64,000 nucleotides of DNA. It comes from Isochrysis galbana (Eukaryota; Haptophyta; Isochrysidales; Isochrysidaceae). The DNA lies in NCBI GenBank assembly GCA_018136815.1, contig CM030932.1:9481429-9545428 (forward strand). Direction: 5' to 3'. The notes under the pieces were generated by a model. It was not told the DNA's origin and searched no databases. It saw only the letters and a list, made by a program, of their open reading frames with translations. Positions 49,993 to 61,888 of this stretch are shown in pieces (the stretch's first letter is position 1; each line of letters begins with the position of its first letter). A program made the translations under genes and the position numbers.

Positions 49993-52900
49993 AGCGGGTA
50001 GAACAGAACACGAGGGTCACTAACGCCTTTCGGTCCACTCAACCCTGACCACGCAAGCAGCTGCAAGTGGGCGATCCGGATGTCTGAGGCGTCGTGCTTA
50101 GCTTTCAAACGGCACTTTCCCCAATCATTTTGTGCCACCCGCGTGGCGCGATACCTACTTCATTTTCGTGCCATCGTCCTGTCCAAGAAGCCTGAGCGAC
50201 AACGTGCAGCATACAAGCGGCGCAGGACCATGCTCAGTCCTTTTTGCCCTTCTGATTCAGGTGTGCAGCGCGTGCGCGCATCACCCACCGACCTGGTGTG
50301 TCGCACGTGCAGTGCCCGAGCTGCTTTCTTTTTCTTCCTTGCTCGACTTGCTTGCCCAATCTTATTCAAGTGTGTTGTTGTGCGCATTAGCTTTAGCGCT
50401 TGCTTGGCGTGCGCCATAGTGGCGCGTCGCGCTTGTGGCGCTCGTCGTCTGCTTATGTCAATTTAGTCAAAAAAAAACACATTCTTGAAATTGTCCGCTA
50501 GGCTACCGTAGATAGTCCTCCCTCCGGATTCCCGCTGCCATCGCCCTCGCCTCTTCCACTCCCTCCTTCCCGCTTCCCCCCCTCGTGCTCCTTGTTCTCC
50601 GCCGGTTTCGGGGGCGGTCGGCCCACGTGCACTACCTTGGGCCTAGCGTTGGGCGGGGGGAGAGACGGGCCTGTTGTGGCTTCTTTGATTTGCGACGTGT
50701 CTATGTGCGCCGCGTTGTGAGGGCCCAGCCAAACGGCTTCCCCCATGGTAGTGTATGGTTCCGGGCGGCGTCTCGCCTTCCCGCCGCCCGGGGTACTATC
50801 CTTGGTCACTCGCGTGTTTGCGTTTGTTAGCTTCTTGTCTGACAGCGTGTTCGTGTTCAATGCCAAGTCTCTCTGCCATTCTCAGAACTTTGGGGCTTGG
50901 TGCTAGTTCTAGTTCGTCATTATCTACGTGTTCGAATCGTGGTCGAAAGTCGTTGGTGTCGATGCGTTTTTTCACGGTTGTCGTCCCATGTCGCCTTGGG
51001 CTCTTCTGGAGACGTCTGTGCTGTTGCCGAAGTGGGCTGCTTTTTCACGGTTGTCGTCCCATGTCGCCTTGGGCTCTTCTGGAGATGTCTGTGCTGTTGC
51101 CGAAGTGGGCTGCTTTGCATAGTAGGGCGAATCTTTCGATTACCCTTTTTAGGACGTAGTCGCTATTAAAGTTGGCGTTGTCGAAATGAATTTTGTAAAA
51201 AAAAACTGAAGATTCTGGGCTAGCGGTGTTTTACCGTCAAGTGTGTACTCGTTTGCTAGCGGGTACTCTAACCTTTTGTTGGATTTAAAGCCGTCCGCCA
51301 GCGTTTCTTGGTGGCTCTGCGCGCTCTGCGGGTCACGTTCGCCCGCCGACTGAGCCCAGTTCTGCTTGTAGGCTTGTAGGCCCCTGTATGTTGTCGTGTG
51401 AACCCCTTGTGACCCCCCGTCCGTGCGTTAGGTGGCCATGGCGGCCAATCTCGGTGACCCGACGCGCTCCGACGCGCGTGGAGCATCATCTTATTTCTAG
51501 TCATAGTCCTTGATTCTGATGCAATTTGTAGTTGTTCCTGATCGACCATCTCTTCCCTCTCACGACCGCCGTACCCACGTACCCAAGACCTCAGACTCTC
51601 ACACACACATAAGCAAAGAATAAGCAGATCAGAACCTTCTACCTTCTCTAGGGCCGTTAGGCGCCACCACCGACCGAACACGGGACAACAGGATGTAGGA
51701 TGCCTGGGGCGGCACGGGAGGAAGTTACGGATTGGAGCTTGCGGAAGGAACGGGAGGAAGCGGAAGGGACGGAAGGGGAGCGGCTGAAGGCACGGTGGAA
51801 AAGGGAATGGCGGGTTGGACGGGCTCAACCTCCAAGGCGGGAGGTGGGATGACGGGCAGGGGCGAGGGCGAGCGGGACGACGGCGACGACATGGCGAGAG
51901 CGAGCGAGTGAGTGAGGGCGAACGAGCGTGTTGGTTGTGGTTGTGGTTGTTGTAAGATTGCTTGTTACCCGAGGTCGATCGCGGATGCGACAGGAAGGTG
52001 GGGACCGTTCGCCAAGAGCGGTCGCAAATAGCTTATAACCTCCAAACTAAAACCTCCCGAGCCCAGACAGCTAGTATCACAGAGTGCCGTCATCTGCCAA
52101 CACAATCCATTGGTCCTTACCGATAGAATCATCTTTACCGGTAACTTTGTCTGCCAGATTCCTTTTCATCAAGTCATCAGCCTCTTTCACCATGTGCACC
52201 ACCTTCTGGACTCTTCTCTACACAATCATCTGCAGTGGATGCACATCGAGTTCTTAGGGTTCCCGAGTCATTTGCACATCGACTTCTAGACCTCGCCTTC
52301 ATCTTGGGGATCTCAACTCACTCTAGATCGACTTAGTGCACCTAAGGAATCTCACCTTCATCAACACTCACGACGCTTCATCGGCTCATACTAACTAAGG
52401 CAATACTCGCCGATTCCCTAAATTCTTAATTCTTGATTCCTTCTCTGTCTCTGTTCCCTCGCACACCTTCCTGTTTGTCTCAGAGTATTATCCAAAGACC
52501 CGCGAAGGGGTATATGTAAGGGTTTGTGCGAGGTGTAAGTGTTGTAGAATCACCGTGCCCCAGGGGTATCTTCGTGAGTGCCCCAGTGCCCCCAAGTGTC
52601 CGAGAGTCTGCCCTATCACTGTAGCACCTGCTGACTGTCATGACCTCAATGCTTTTTGTTGCCGCTCTGGCTGCTCCCTGGCAGCCAGCGCGATAGCTAG
52701 CAGCTATGTGCCATGAGAGCACGAGAGGAGTTATCGCGCAAGGGCAGGGGTGTAGAGCGAGTCGAGAGCGGGCGCGGGATGAGGGACCACAGACAGCAGA
52801 AAGAATCCCAAAAGCCATTGTTGCCAGTTGCGCACGTGAGTTTTCGGTATGGATGAGTGCCACGACCTGCACTGCAGCTTCACCCATATTCCCAGCATAT

Positions 52901-53514
52901 TCCTAGTTGCAAAATTTTCTTATTGGTACTGTAATACTACTACTACTTATAATAATAATAGTAGGAGTAATATTACAATATTATAAATACTACTATATTA
53001 AATATTAAATATCCTCGAGGGAAGATGGAGATATATGAGATTCTGGAAAGAGAAAGAGCATCTGTGTAATACCCCCAAGGCCACGCGAGAGGCGAGAATT
53101 CTAAGAATTTCATTTGTACGTGGGCGAGGCAAGAAACTCTCGCCGCCTCAACAGGGGAGAGGGACGATGCGGTGAGCGAAACAAGATGTGATCAATACCG
53201 AAAACACTCCACACTCCAACACCAACGCTAAACCTAGCCAGTGCGAGACGCAGCATCGGCCGCCACTATCATCTTGGTTGCCGACATCTACGATGCCCGC
53301 TAAATTCGAAAGCGGCTTCGTCGCTTAGGCCTTTAACTTCACTAGAATCCGAGGATAAGCATCGTTGATGTGCGCGTGCTGCACGACTTGAGCGCCTACT
53401 ACCCTTCTCGCCGGCATCCATGTGGCTGTTCAAATCTCCAGAAGGTGGCCTCGACCCGCGACATGGTCAAAGATGAATGAATTGGACTCATATCATTCAT
53501 CTCAAGCTCTCTTT
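49993..53514. other. Repeat-rich gene-free region
   Basis: Minus-strand open frames at 50866-50498 and 51828-51268 are Pro/Arg-rich and may be gag-like debris. The A-run motif lies at 51197-51222. Bases 52920-53010 are AT-rich with an imperfect inverted repeat (GTAATACTACTACTA against TAGTAGGAGTAATATTAC). On the minus strand 52213-52082 encodes a coherent peptide (VQKVVHMVKEADDLMKRNLA, ending VLADDGTL-stop) after a TTGTGTAG acceptor-like site. It could be a last exon, but no upstream exon was found. No CDS is called. Confidence 0.4.
50971..51116. repeat. 73-bp tandem duplication
   Basis: Bases 50971-51043 are repeated immediately at 51044-51116 with a single C/T difference. The unit begins TTCACGGTTGTCGTCCCATG and ends GGGCTGCTTT. 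Because 73 is not a multiple of three, it breaks any reading frame through it. Confidence 0.9.
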
Positions 53515-55193
53515 CTACGGCGGAGTCGCCATCGCTTTTGCGTCGATTACCTTGTCAAAGGTCTCGGCGTCAAGATGCCCAAGGGCGAGTGCTGCCTCGC
53601 GCAATGTTGAGCCTTCCTTATGTGCATGTTTGGCGATGGCGGCGGCCTTGTCGTAGCCAATCACCGGGTTGAGAGCAGTCACGAGCATTAGACTCTGCGT
53701 ACGGTGTGAGACCGAGGGTGTGAGGATTGGTGCGATATGAAGACTGTGCAGTGCGTGCTAAAAAGTAGCACAAAAAAAGGGGAAAAGAGGGGCGAACGGG
53801 GGGGGGGGGGGTGAGGAAGAGGGAGGGAGGACGGGGAGGGAGGGAGTCCATCCTTATACATCAGCCCCCCGTCCCGGCCCGGAGCACGTCGCTGCCCAAT
53901 TCCGAGGCCCAGCCCTCTTGAAATTGCAACCGAACAGGACATCATAGAGAGCTGCACCTTGGAGACATGCATGGAGATAGCATCGTGGTTAGGCACGGCA
54001 CCGATGAGGCAGTAAGCGCAGAATCGGCGCATGCCCTGTGCAAGCAGCTCCGTCGCGCTGAGAAGATTGGCGCCGATGAGGGGTTTGTACACGTTCATCT
54101 GCAAGAAGCCTGAGCCGCATGCAACCGTCACAGCCGCCTCAAGGCCAATGACCTGAATCGCGCGCATAGAGAGTGCCTCGCACTGTGTCGGGTTGACCTT
54201 CCCCGGCATAATGGATGAGCCAGGCTCATTGGCCGGCAGCGAGAGCTCGCCAAGCCCAGTGCGAGGTCCCGACCCCAGCAACCGTACGTCGTCGGCAACA
54301 CGGAGCAGCACTACTGCCAACCGTTTCAGTGCACTCATGGCTTGCAGTAGCGCCTCGTGCCCGCCCATCCGGCTGAACTTATTCTCCGCGACACGAAAGG
54401 GCAGGCCGCTGAGCGCCGCAAGCTCAGAACACACGCACTGATCATAGCCGGCGGGGGTGTTGATACCCGTGCCAACAGCTGTGCCACCAAGCGGAAGCGA
54501 ATATAACTCATCAAGTGCGGCTGCGAGAGCATCCCTTGCCGCCTGCAGCGAGTGCGCCCAGCCACTAACCTCTTGGCCGAGTGTCATTGGCACCGCGTCC
54601 ATCATATGCGTGCGGCCACACTTGACGATGTTTGCCCACTCTTCCGCTTTGGACTGCACGAGCTTGACCATCCCGTCAAGCTCCGGGAGCACACTGTTAT
54701 GGATCTCGAGCGCGGTTGCAACATGGATTGCTGAGGGGAAGACGTCGTTGGTCGACTGCGAAGCATTGACGTGGTCGTTGGGGTGGACGGCGACTACGAC
54801 CTCATCATCGCGCTTTCGCTTGACCGAGCCCACTTCCTGCTTCGCGATCGAGGCAATCACCTCATTGACGTTCATGTTGCTCTGCGTGCCTGAGCCAGAG
54901 ATCCAGATAGGGAGTGGAAACTGGTCGTCGTGCTCTCCGGCAACGACCTGCGCTGCGGCGGCCTTGATGCGCTCAGCCCGCTGGTCGTCGAGCCTACCGA
55001 GCGAGCTGTTTGCCGCAGCGGCAGCCTGCTTGATTCGTGCGATCGCATGCACCAGCTTGATGGGCATCCGCTCGCCCTCGCCCGCAAGGCCGTCGCCAAA
55101 GAAGTGCATCGCCCGCTGGGTCTGTGCGCTCCAGAGTGCGTCGGCCTTGACCTCAATCGGCCCCATGCTGTCATTCTCGGTCCGCGTGCTCAT
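53515..55193 (-). CDS. FUM1/fumC-like: Class II fumarate hydratase, 2 exons
   Basis: Exons 55193-53958 and 53694-53515 (donor AAG|GTGCAG, acceptor GTACGCAG, phase 0) give 471 residues, a normal length. It catalyses reversible hydration of fumarate to malate. Signatures: [10 protein letters not shown] (99-108), [14 protein letters not shown] (137-150), GRTHMMDA (His196, the expected catalytic His) and [15 protein letters not shown] (325-339). The splice restores [19 protein letters not shown] followed by [18 protein letters not shown], matching the family C-terminus exactly. The 263-nt intron holds a G run. The N-terminus ([11 protein letters not shown]) has no obvious mitochondrial leader, so a cytosolic enzyme or an alternative start is possible. 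Confidence 0.95.
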
Positions 55194-55432
55194 TGTCTTC
55201 GGGAGAGGGAAAGGGAGAGGGAGGGAGTAGCGCGACGGGGAACGTCCTCGGGGGCTCTCCGAGAGGGACTGGGAGAGGGGGCGGGGAGAGGGAGGTCCGG
55301 TTTTACCGATAGTAGAACATCACGTTCATACAAGTCCGTGACATAACCATAATACATACTACTAATACATAATAGTAGTACTACTAGTACTTATCGAGCG
55401 GACGACCGTGTATGGACAACCAGTGTTTATTG

Positions 55433-55690
55433 AAAAAAACACATCTGAAGATTATGGGCTACTCGCCTACTAGGTCTAGGTTACCCTGTCACTGCTACGA
55501 TAATATAACTGAGCATTAGTACGCATTACAACTCTCTACCTCTACTCTCACTAGCCCTGGTACTAACACGACAACCCTCAGCGCACCTGCCCGTACACCT
55601 TGGCGCGTGTTGCTGCCAGAGACACATACACCTATGCACCCCTTCAAATCTTTCCCCTCGCAAGCCCCCGGCTCCCATTCTAACTTTCCA
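55433..55690 (+). repeat. Dispersed element segment: A-run motif plus 3'-flank homology to copy D
   Basis: Seven A (55433-55439) precede CACATCTGAAGATTATGGGC. From about 55508 (CTGAGCATTAGTA) to 55690, blocks CGCACCTGCCCGTACACCTT, AGACACATACAC and CCCCGGCTCCCAT match 42720-42540 in inverted order. So the motif and the gag-like family's 3' flank sit in one unit. Confidence 0.6.
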
Positions 55691-56510
55691 CAAGTTACAA
55701 GTTATAACGGGTGAACATCCAGAGTAACAGTAAGGCGAACCGACCTACGTCTACGTCGGCCGACTCACTACGAAAAAGCACCGGGGGGGGGGGGGGGGGG
55801 AAGAACTCTCGTCAACAAAGAAGATCGGCCCTTACCAGCTCGCGCCGTGAGTAGTTCTCGAGAAATGAATGACTGCGAGTCGAGTAGCTTGATCTTGAGC
55901 CACTCCCTTCTTCCCTTCTCCCTTCTCTCTCCGGCCTGTCGCCGGCCGTCCCCTACCGTAGCCTACCCGTTTGCTAACGCAAACGGGGCCTGTGTTTCTA
56001 ATCGCACTCCATCGGGGGGGTGTGTGCAAATCGCCCCTCTCCCTATCTCCACTCTCACCCCTCGAAGTCCCTGCGGCGCGTCGCCATGCGCCATGCGGCG
56101 CGCCCTGACCTGCTCTCAGAGGTCCTGCAGGGGCTCCCAGGCAGAGGGCCAGCAATGGCAGCTCAGGAGGCAGTGGGGGCTGGGGCTCAGCCCCTGCCCC
56201 CCCTGCCTCTCCCAAGCTCGCCTCGCTGGCCATGGGAGCCTCCCGGAGTCCCAAGACCAAATAAAGCCTTCAATTATCCCCATCCCTACTAAAAACGGTA
56301 ATCGGAGAGTGTTATAGTTTGACCTATGGAGCGTGCCGCGACCGCTCCCGAGCCCCAGGCGACCCTCGCCACTGCGCCCCACCTGGGACGCCCCACGCCG
56401 CCCGAGGCGGCTCGTCAGAGAGCCCTCTCAAAGCCCATCCAGCCCATCCAAACCACGCCCGCGCAAGCGCGCGGGGTGGCGAGCACTGGCACCGAACAGG
56501 TTGCCCCCAT

Positions 56511-56715
56511 GGCTGACGAATTGGGATGGCCCTTAGGGCCTGAGGGCAATGAGGAAGGGGCAAAGCCGGCGGCAGGCGCGGCGAGGGAGACGACTTCGGA
56601 GGTGCTGACGGGCTGAAGCCCGTCAGCAGAGGAAGGCGGGCAGGCGGGCTTGAGCGAGGGCGAGGACGGCGGCGAAAGCGACATTGAGCGAGTAGCGAGA
56701 GGCGAGCCTCACAAC
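56511..56715 (+). repeat. Dispersed repeat, inverted partner of 62800-62990
   Basis: Blocks GGGCCTGAGGGCAATGAGGA, GCGGCGAGGGAGACGACTTC, GGAAGGCGGGCAGGCGGGCT and GCGAGGACGGCGGCGA occur here and, reverse-complemented and in the same order, at 62990-62800. I estimate about 90% identity over 190 bp by eye. Confidence 0.75.
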
Positions 56716-58284
56716 AAATTGCTGCCCCCCCACACCAGCTGGCGTGCTGACGAGGGCGTCTCGTACAGCGAGAGGCCGGCATTTGCCGGCCCCTGGACGA
56801 TCGCCAACGCGATGGACCCCACCTGGACCGCGACGGGAGTAGGCAGAGCACCCATGCCGATGTAGGCCCGGCCATCTCGATCCCTGTGGCCTGCCTTCCA
56901 GAGGAGCCCTGGCCGGTGGCCCATCGGACACCCCTCTCCGAGGCGCCATCGCAGCGGACCGACGTCCGAAGAAGCCCTCTTCACAGTCGACTTGAGCAAA
57001 GGAGAAACCGGGCGTTTACGGGAGAATCAAGTGTTTTATTTTCGTTGATCCTATCATTAAAAATACGTCTGTTTTGACCTCTATTATCACGGTCATATAA
57101 GCTTGATATGACCGTTGGTCGCTCACATGACATCGCACGGGCCATGCTACGCACAAACATCACAAGTATGTGACGCTCGACGCCATTGATGCAAAATTTT
57201 GATCGATCGGAAGTGCGGCAGATCACCGTCGCCGTCGCGCAACGCGCAACGCAGACTCCAGACGCTGAAGGTGATCACGCACACGCGCACACTCGCAACG
57301 TCATTACAGGGCGTACAATCTGGCACACAACCAGCGGGATTGTAATGTGCGCTGCAACTACGCTTGGTGCCGCCGCGACTAGATCGCTTGGGGTCTCCGC
57401 AAGGGTACCAATTTGGGAATCGCTCGGCGCGCTCGCCAGGCGCCCGAGCACTTGCTGACCCCACGGCTGTCGGGCGCTGTTTAGTGGGTTGTCAGGGCAA
57501 ACCTGGGCACCCAAAGCAGGGAGATGATAGGGGAGACTCTCAGGCGGAGGGGGGCGGACCGTGGCGAGGCTTTGGCCGTTGACCGTTGATAATGAGGCGG
57601 CAATGAGGCTAACATTTTCCGTTGTCTTCCCCCCCCCTCCCAAGACTACACGGTAGTCTTTAAGACTACGCGTTTGCGCAACCGCTTGCACCATTGCCGT
57701 AGATGAACGGGTACGCTTTGAACCTGTACACGAGGTGAGAAAAGACAAAAGGCATGAGTCAGGCGCTCACGTGCGGCTGGCCAGCAGCGGCTGGCGACTA
57801 GCGAGCAGCGGCAGGCTCGTTCCCACGGCTACGCGAGTGAGCGCAACGCAGACACATCGCACACATCGCACAGGTTGGGCCGGTGCCTGGCGCCTGGCGT
57901 GTGCGCAGCGCAGCGCGAGCGGTGCGAGCGCGGGCTAGTGCAATGCGTAGCGAGTGCGGAATTTGGATGATTTGGCACACAAGCCAGCAAGGCCAGGGCA
58001 CCGGACCTCCGGGCCTGCGGGGCTTGAGGCTCACTTGGCATCGCCCGCACTGCCTGCTGCTCGCGCTCCTCCTCCGCGTCTCGGTCTTCTCAGCTCTCGT
58101 CCGTCTTTTATCACAGTATTAAGGCCTTTTATCAAAGTATCACAGCAGCCACGAAGCCGCATACTCGGGGTCAGGCGTCGGGTTTGCCCCGGCAAAAAAG
58201 AAGGCTTCGCGCGCATTCACGTAACCACTTTCGCGCGCTAAATAGTGGTTACAATGGTTTTGTTTTTGCGTTCAGCCCATCCGG

Positions 58285-58381
58285 CCCCCTAAATATCCGC
58301 CAAATATCCATGGATATCCATTCGGCCAAAAGCGGCCTAAATATCCGGGAGATATATCCGGATATGTCTGCCAACCCCTAA
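58285..58381. mobile_element. Solo right end of a TIR element related to the 17.7-kb transposon
   Basis: The last bases read GCCAACCCCTAA, the reverse complement of TTAGGGGTTGGC, close to the TTAGGGGTAGGC terminus of the full element. The preceding 95 bases carry six AATATCC/ATATCC hexamers, like the subterminal repeats of that element. No matching left end was found nearby. Confidence 0.55.
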
Positions 58382-58811
58382 CCCCTAGGTAGGCGTAGGC
58401 GGGGGTACCACGCTGGAAATGGTAGTTTTGTAGGTTGTAGGAGGTCCTGTTGGCTAGCATCCCCAGCCACATGCACTGGACGAGCCATGCACCGACCGCG
58501 CACACACCCATCGCGGGGGAGGGGCTCCGTTGCCGATGAGGCACGGTCCCTCAGCACTAGGATTAAACTAGGACAACAAGAAAACTCCGACTGACAGCAA
58601 CCCTCCCCCAGGTATCTATCCCCCCCCCCCCCCCCCCCCCTCCCCGTCCGGGCCCCTTCCCCTCTCCCGCCTCCCCCCCCCTCCCCCCCTTCCCCCCCCC
58701 TTCCCTCGCTCCTCTCCGGCGCGAGCCGCGCGCCGCAGCTCCCTCTCCGCCCTTCTCGCGCTTCTCGCGAGCACGCGCTTCGCCCGCACTCTTTTTCTCT
58801 ACACACAGATC

Positions 58812-60785
58812 ATGTCCTCCTCCGGTGACGACGACCTCGTCATCGTGCCGCCGGGCGGGCAGAGCGACGGAGAGCAGCTGCGCCGGCGGCCAGTGGCAGA
58901 CACGGGGCCGCCGCCGCATCCCATGCCGGAGCAGCCCAGTAGGAGTGGAGCGCGGCCCAAGGGGGGCGGAGGCACTGGACTTAAGATTAGTCTTGTAGTA
59001 CTCCTCTTCTTCGGTCTGAACCATCTCATGAACGACTCGATGGATGATTCAGTACGCTCGGCCTCAGAGCCCCTGCCCACAACCGCTCACGAGAAGGCAC
59101 AAGCACACGGCGGCGCTCGCGTGCGCTGCATTACAAGCTCCCTCGGATTCACCACAGGGTCTTCCTGTTTTGATGACGAATTGCCGGCTTGACACCTTTC
59201 CTGCGCGCAATGCATCTGCGACGGCGATGTTTGTGTCACTGGCATCGAGCAATGCTGAATCCTTGCTGTTAAGCAACCAGAATCTCTTGCGCGTTGAGAT
59301 CATGGCAAAGCGGCAGGAGCGTACACGCGCAGCGTCTATGGAGATCACACCTCCAGACTCGTTCTCCTTGATCCAAGTGAGCGCCCACACGAGAAACCAG
59401 CTGGAGGCCTCGCCTGTGCGGCCACATCGTGGCGACACAGCCACCAGCTACTCTATCTGCGTAGTGCCAACCCATGCTGTTCAACATCTACATCGCCGGC
59501 ATCGCTGGCCCCCTCCACGTGCCATTCAATATCCACGCCGCCGACATCGCCGACCCATTTAGGTGCACAGTCGTGCGGCATCGGCCGACGAGCTCAAACC
59601 CGTGGCGCTTGCAGAAGCGGCGTCTGCGATCTCGGCTGAACTTCATTTTGAACCTGCTTTGGCTCTTCATACAATCTTCCCAGAGCGCTCACGTTGGCGA
59701 CTTGCGTCCACGTTGTCCGAAACGGAGCTCCCGGAGCTTGGTGAGCTCGCGCTTATCGTGCAGCTCCAGCGCATTGAGGTGCGCCCGCACAGTAAGCGTA
59801 ATGTTTCGTGTGGCACATCGCCATGCGGAAATCGAGTAGTCACCACGCTCCTAGGGGCAGATATCAAGGCCACGTATGCAGTCCAGTGACCACCATTGTC
59901 ACGGCGTTCGCCTTTCTTCTATGTCACAACGAGCACGCCGCGATACTCAGGGGAGCTCTAGACTGCCCCCTTATGTATCAGTCTGGGCACAGCAGCAGCA
60001 TTCTGGTTCCGCCATAGCCAGTCGTCTCACCGGCCCCCCTCCGCTGCCATGAAAAATCACAACAGGTCCTTGCACATTACGCCGATGCCTTCGCGAAGGC
60101 GTGGATTGACCTCGGGTACAATGCGCTTGGTGAGCCAGGTGTCGTTCGATGCGATCTCTTTTCCGTCGACTCGCCGGGGAGCGCTACAGATGCCCCTCGG
60201 GTGTTTTTGTCTCGCAAGGTATTCAAAGCGGCAGCAGATGTAACAGCCCATGAGCGAAGCGAGCACTTTATGGCGTGGTCGGCACGAGTACAGTCGATGC
60301 TGGGTGAGGAAGGATTGACAGGCGAGCGCGAAGAGCTAAGCACTGTGTACCCACTCTCTTCACCATTTCCCTTTCGAAGTCGCTGGCAAACTGTGTGAGA
60401 GTATTTGAAGGGGGAAACATCGCTCTGCATGTTCCTAAATGTGTCTTCACAAATGCTCGCTCGATTGTGCTCGATTGGAACGAGTCACTCTCACGCCATG
60501 GGGGGCGAGGGGGGGGTATCCTCAGCTGCTGTTCTGTAGAATTCGGAGCAGATTCGTAGACGATGTAGATCTCGCGATTTCAACCTCTCCTGACCCAATC
60601 TAGTGGCAAAGGCGAACAGCAGTTGCGTAGAAGATGGGATGCTGAAGCGCGATGCTTTCCTTGTTCGGCGCGTTGTACAAGAGAATAATGCATCTTGGGC
60701 TACATTTGGCTATGACAATGCCGTGCGGTCACTTTCAAGGCGGAGACCTCCATTGAGCCTGCTTGACGATGTGTACATGGAATAG
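58812..60785 (+). CDS. Orphan type II membrane protein, 5 exons
   Basis: Proposed exons 58812-59051, 59158-59376, 59563-59778, 60066-60303 and 60604-60785 give 364 residues. Phases 0, 0, 0, 1 agree at every junction and no internal stop remains. Donors are GTACGC, GTGAGC, GTGCGC and GTGAGG; acceptors CACAG, TTTAG, AACAG and TCTAG. Residues 1-52 are acidic then Pro/Gly-rich and cytosolic. Residues about 57-72 (LKISLVVLLFFGLNHL) are the only membrane helix. The rest should be lumenal, with potential N-glycosylation sites (for example N-A-S in PARNASATAM and ENNASW). Exons 4-5 read YADAFAKAWIDLGYNALG and FLVRRVVQENNASWATFGYD. No family recognised. The exon 3-4 join is the least certain. Confidence 0.6.
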
Positions 60786-61888
60786 AGAATCTTCAGGGTT
60801 GTCGTCGCAGGATGTTGCATCCGGTCGCTCAATCAAAGGCGCGCGGTGGCTTCTAAGTAGCTTGTGGCTTGATTGCGTATTGAGTGGTGCGACTGTCGTT
60901 GACGTGGAAGATCTCGTGGCGTTGTACTCAATTGTATTGGGCTGACGCGGGGTCCTTAGGCGCTTGTTGTTAGCAACGAATCGCACGTTGGGAGCTCATC
61001 ATCGATTAGCTGCACACTGCAGCCAGCGTATAGCAGATAATACAAGCTAGTGCTACGGCTACTATGGGCGGACGCTTTTACGCGCAACAGCCTTTGATCG
61101 CCAGCCCCAGTCAGCCTCAAACTGAGTTGCTAAAAACATCTTAAAATTCTCGCCACGCGCGCGGCCCTGCTCATCAACCTTGCAGCCACGCCCGCTTCCA
61201 TGGTATGCCATGGTCACTACTTCCTACTTCCACTTGCCTTGCGGCTCGTGCCCTCTCGTGCTCTAGTTAGGGTCTCAGTGTTATCACCGATGGTCCCATG
61301 TCTCTTGCCTCCCCCCTTTGGCCTCTTTTTACTTCCTAAGTCCAATGGGGCTTCTCTTCACGTGAGGAGAGGCGACGGGCCCTCTCTCTCTTCTTTTCTC
61401 TTTCCTCTTCTGCTCACCCCCTCTCTACGCGTGTCCCGTTTACGTTACTTATGCATACGTGTGCTACCGTGAGTGTGCGTTCGATATAGTGGTGTGAGAG
61501 AGTTGTAAGTAAGAGGAATTTTATCCGGTTCTGTTCTGGAGAGAGAGCGAGCGATGGCGTCGCTCTCCCTCCTCACGGCCGCCCTATAGTTACCGCGATG
61601 GTACCAGGGCGATATGGAGCTGCTGCACGGGATGGGATTGGCCCCTCTGGGCTCATCCCAGTGAATCGCGCCCGCTCGTCGCGTCTGCGTGCGCTCGTTG
61701 AGCCACTGCAGCCGAAAACCCTCCCCTCCTCGCTAAGCCGCATGGCTGCAACGATGAAAAAAAAAGAATCTGAAGTTTCAGGGCTACACTCCTATCGCTA
61801 GTTCGGTATACTCTACCCTCTACCCTCGCCCGTCATCGCCCTTATCTCCCGCCGCTCCGTATCCTCGCCTTCCCCCCCTCTTTCCTTT
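60786..61888. other. Intergenic DNA with dispersed repeat and A-run motif
   Basis: Bases 61120-61280 are the second copy of the repeat at 3240-3440. The A-run motif (GAATCTGAAGTTTCAGGGC variant) lies at 61757-61786. No gene supported. Confidence 0.5.

Larger units (their letters stand above)
55194..58811. other. Repeat-rich gene-free region
   Basis: Contains the A-run repeat (55433-55690), an 18-G run (55783-55800), the inverted repeat partner (56511-56715), a solo TIR-element end (about 58285-58381) and a 20-C run (58621-58640). Bases 58650-58811 are C/T-rich and lead into the next gene. AATAAA at 56262-56267 is isolated. No CDS supported; several frames between 56.1 and 57.0 kb belong to the dispersed repeat. 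Confidence 0.5.

Noticed and set aside
52920-53010. AT-rich TACTACTA tract as a possible origin or matrix attachment site
   Set aside because: The composition and an imperfect inverted repeat are visible, but nothing specific supports an origin function.
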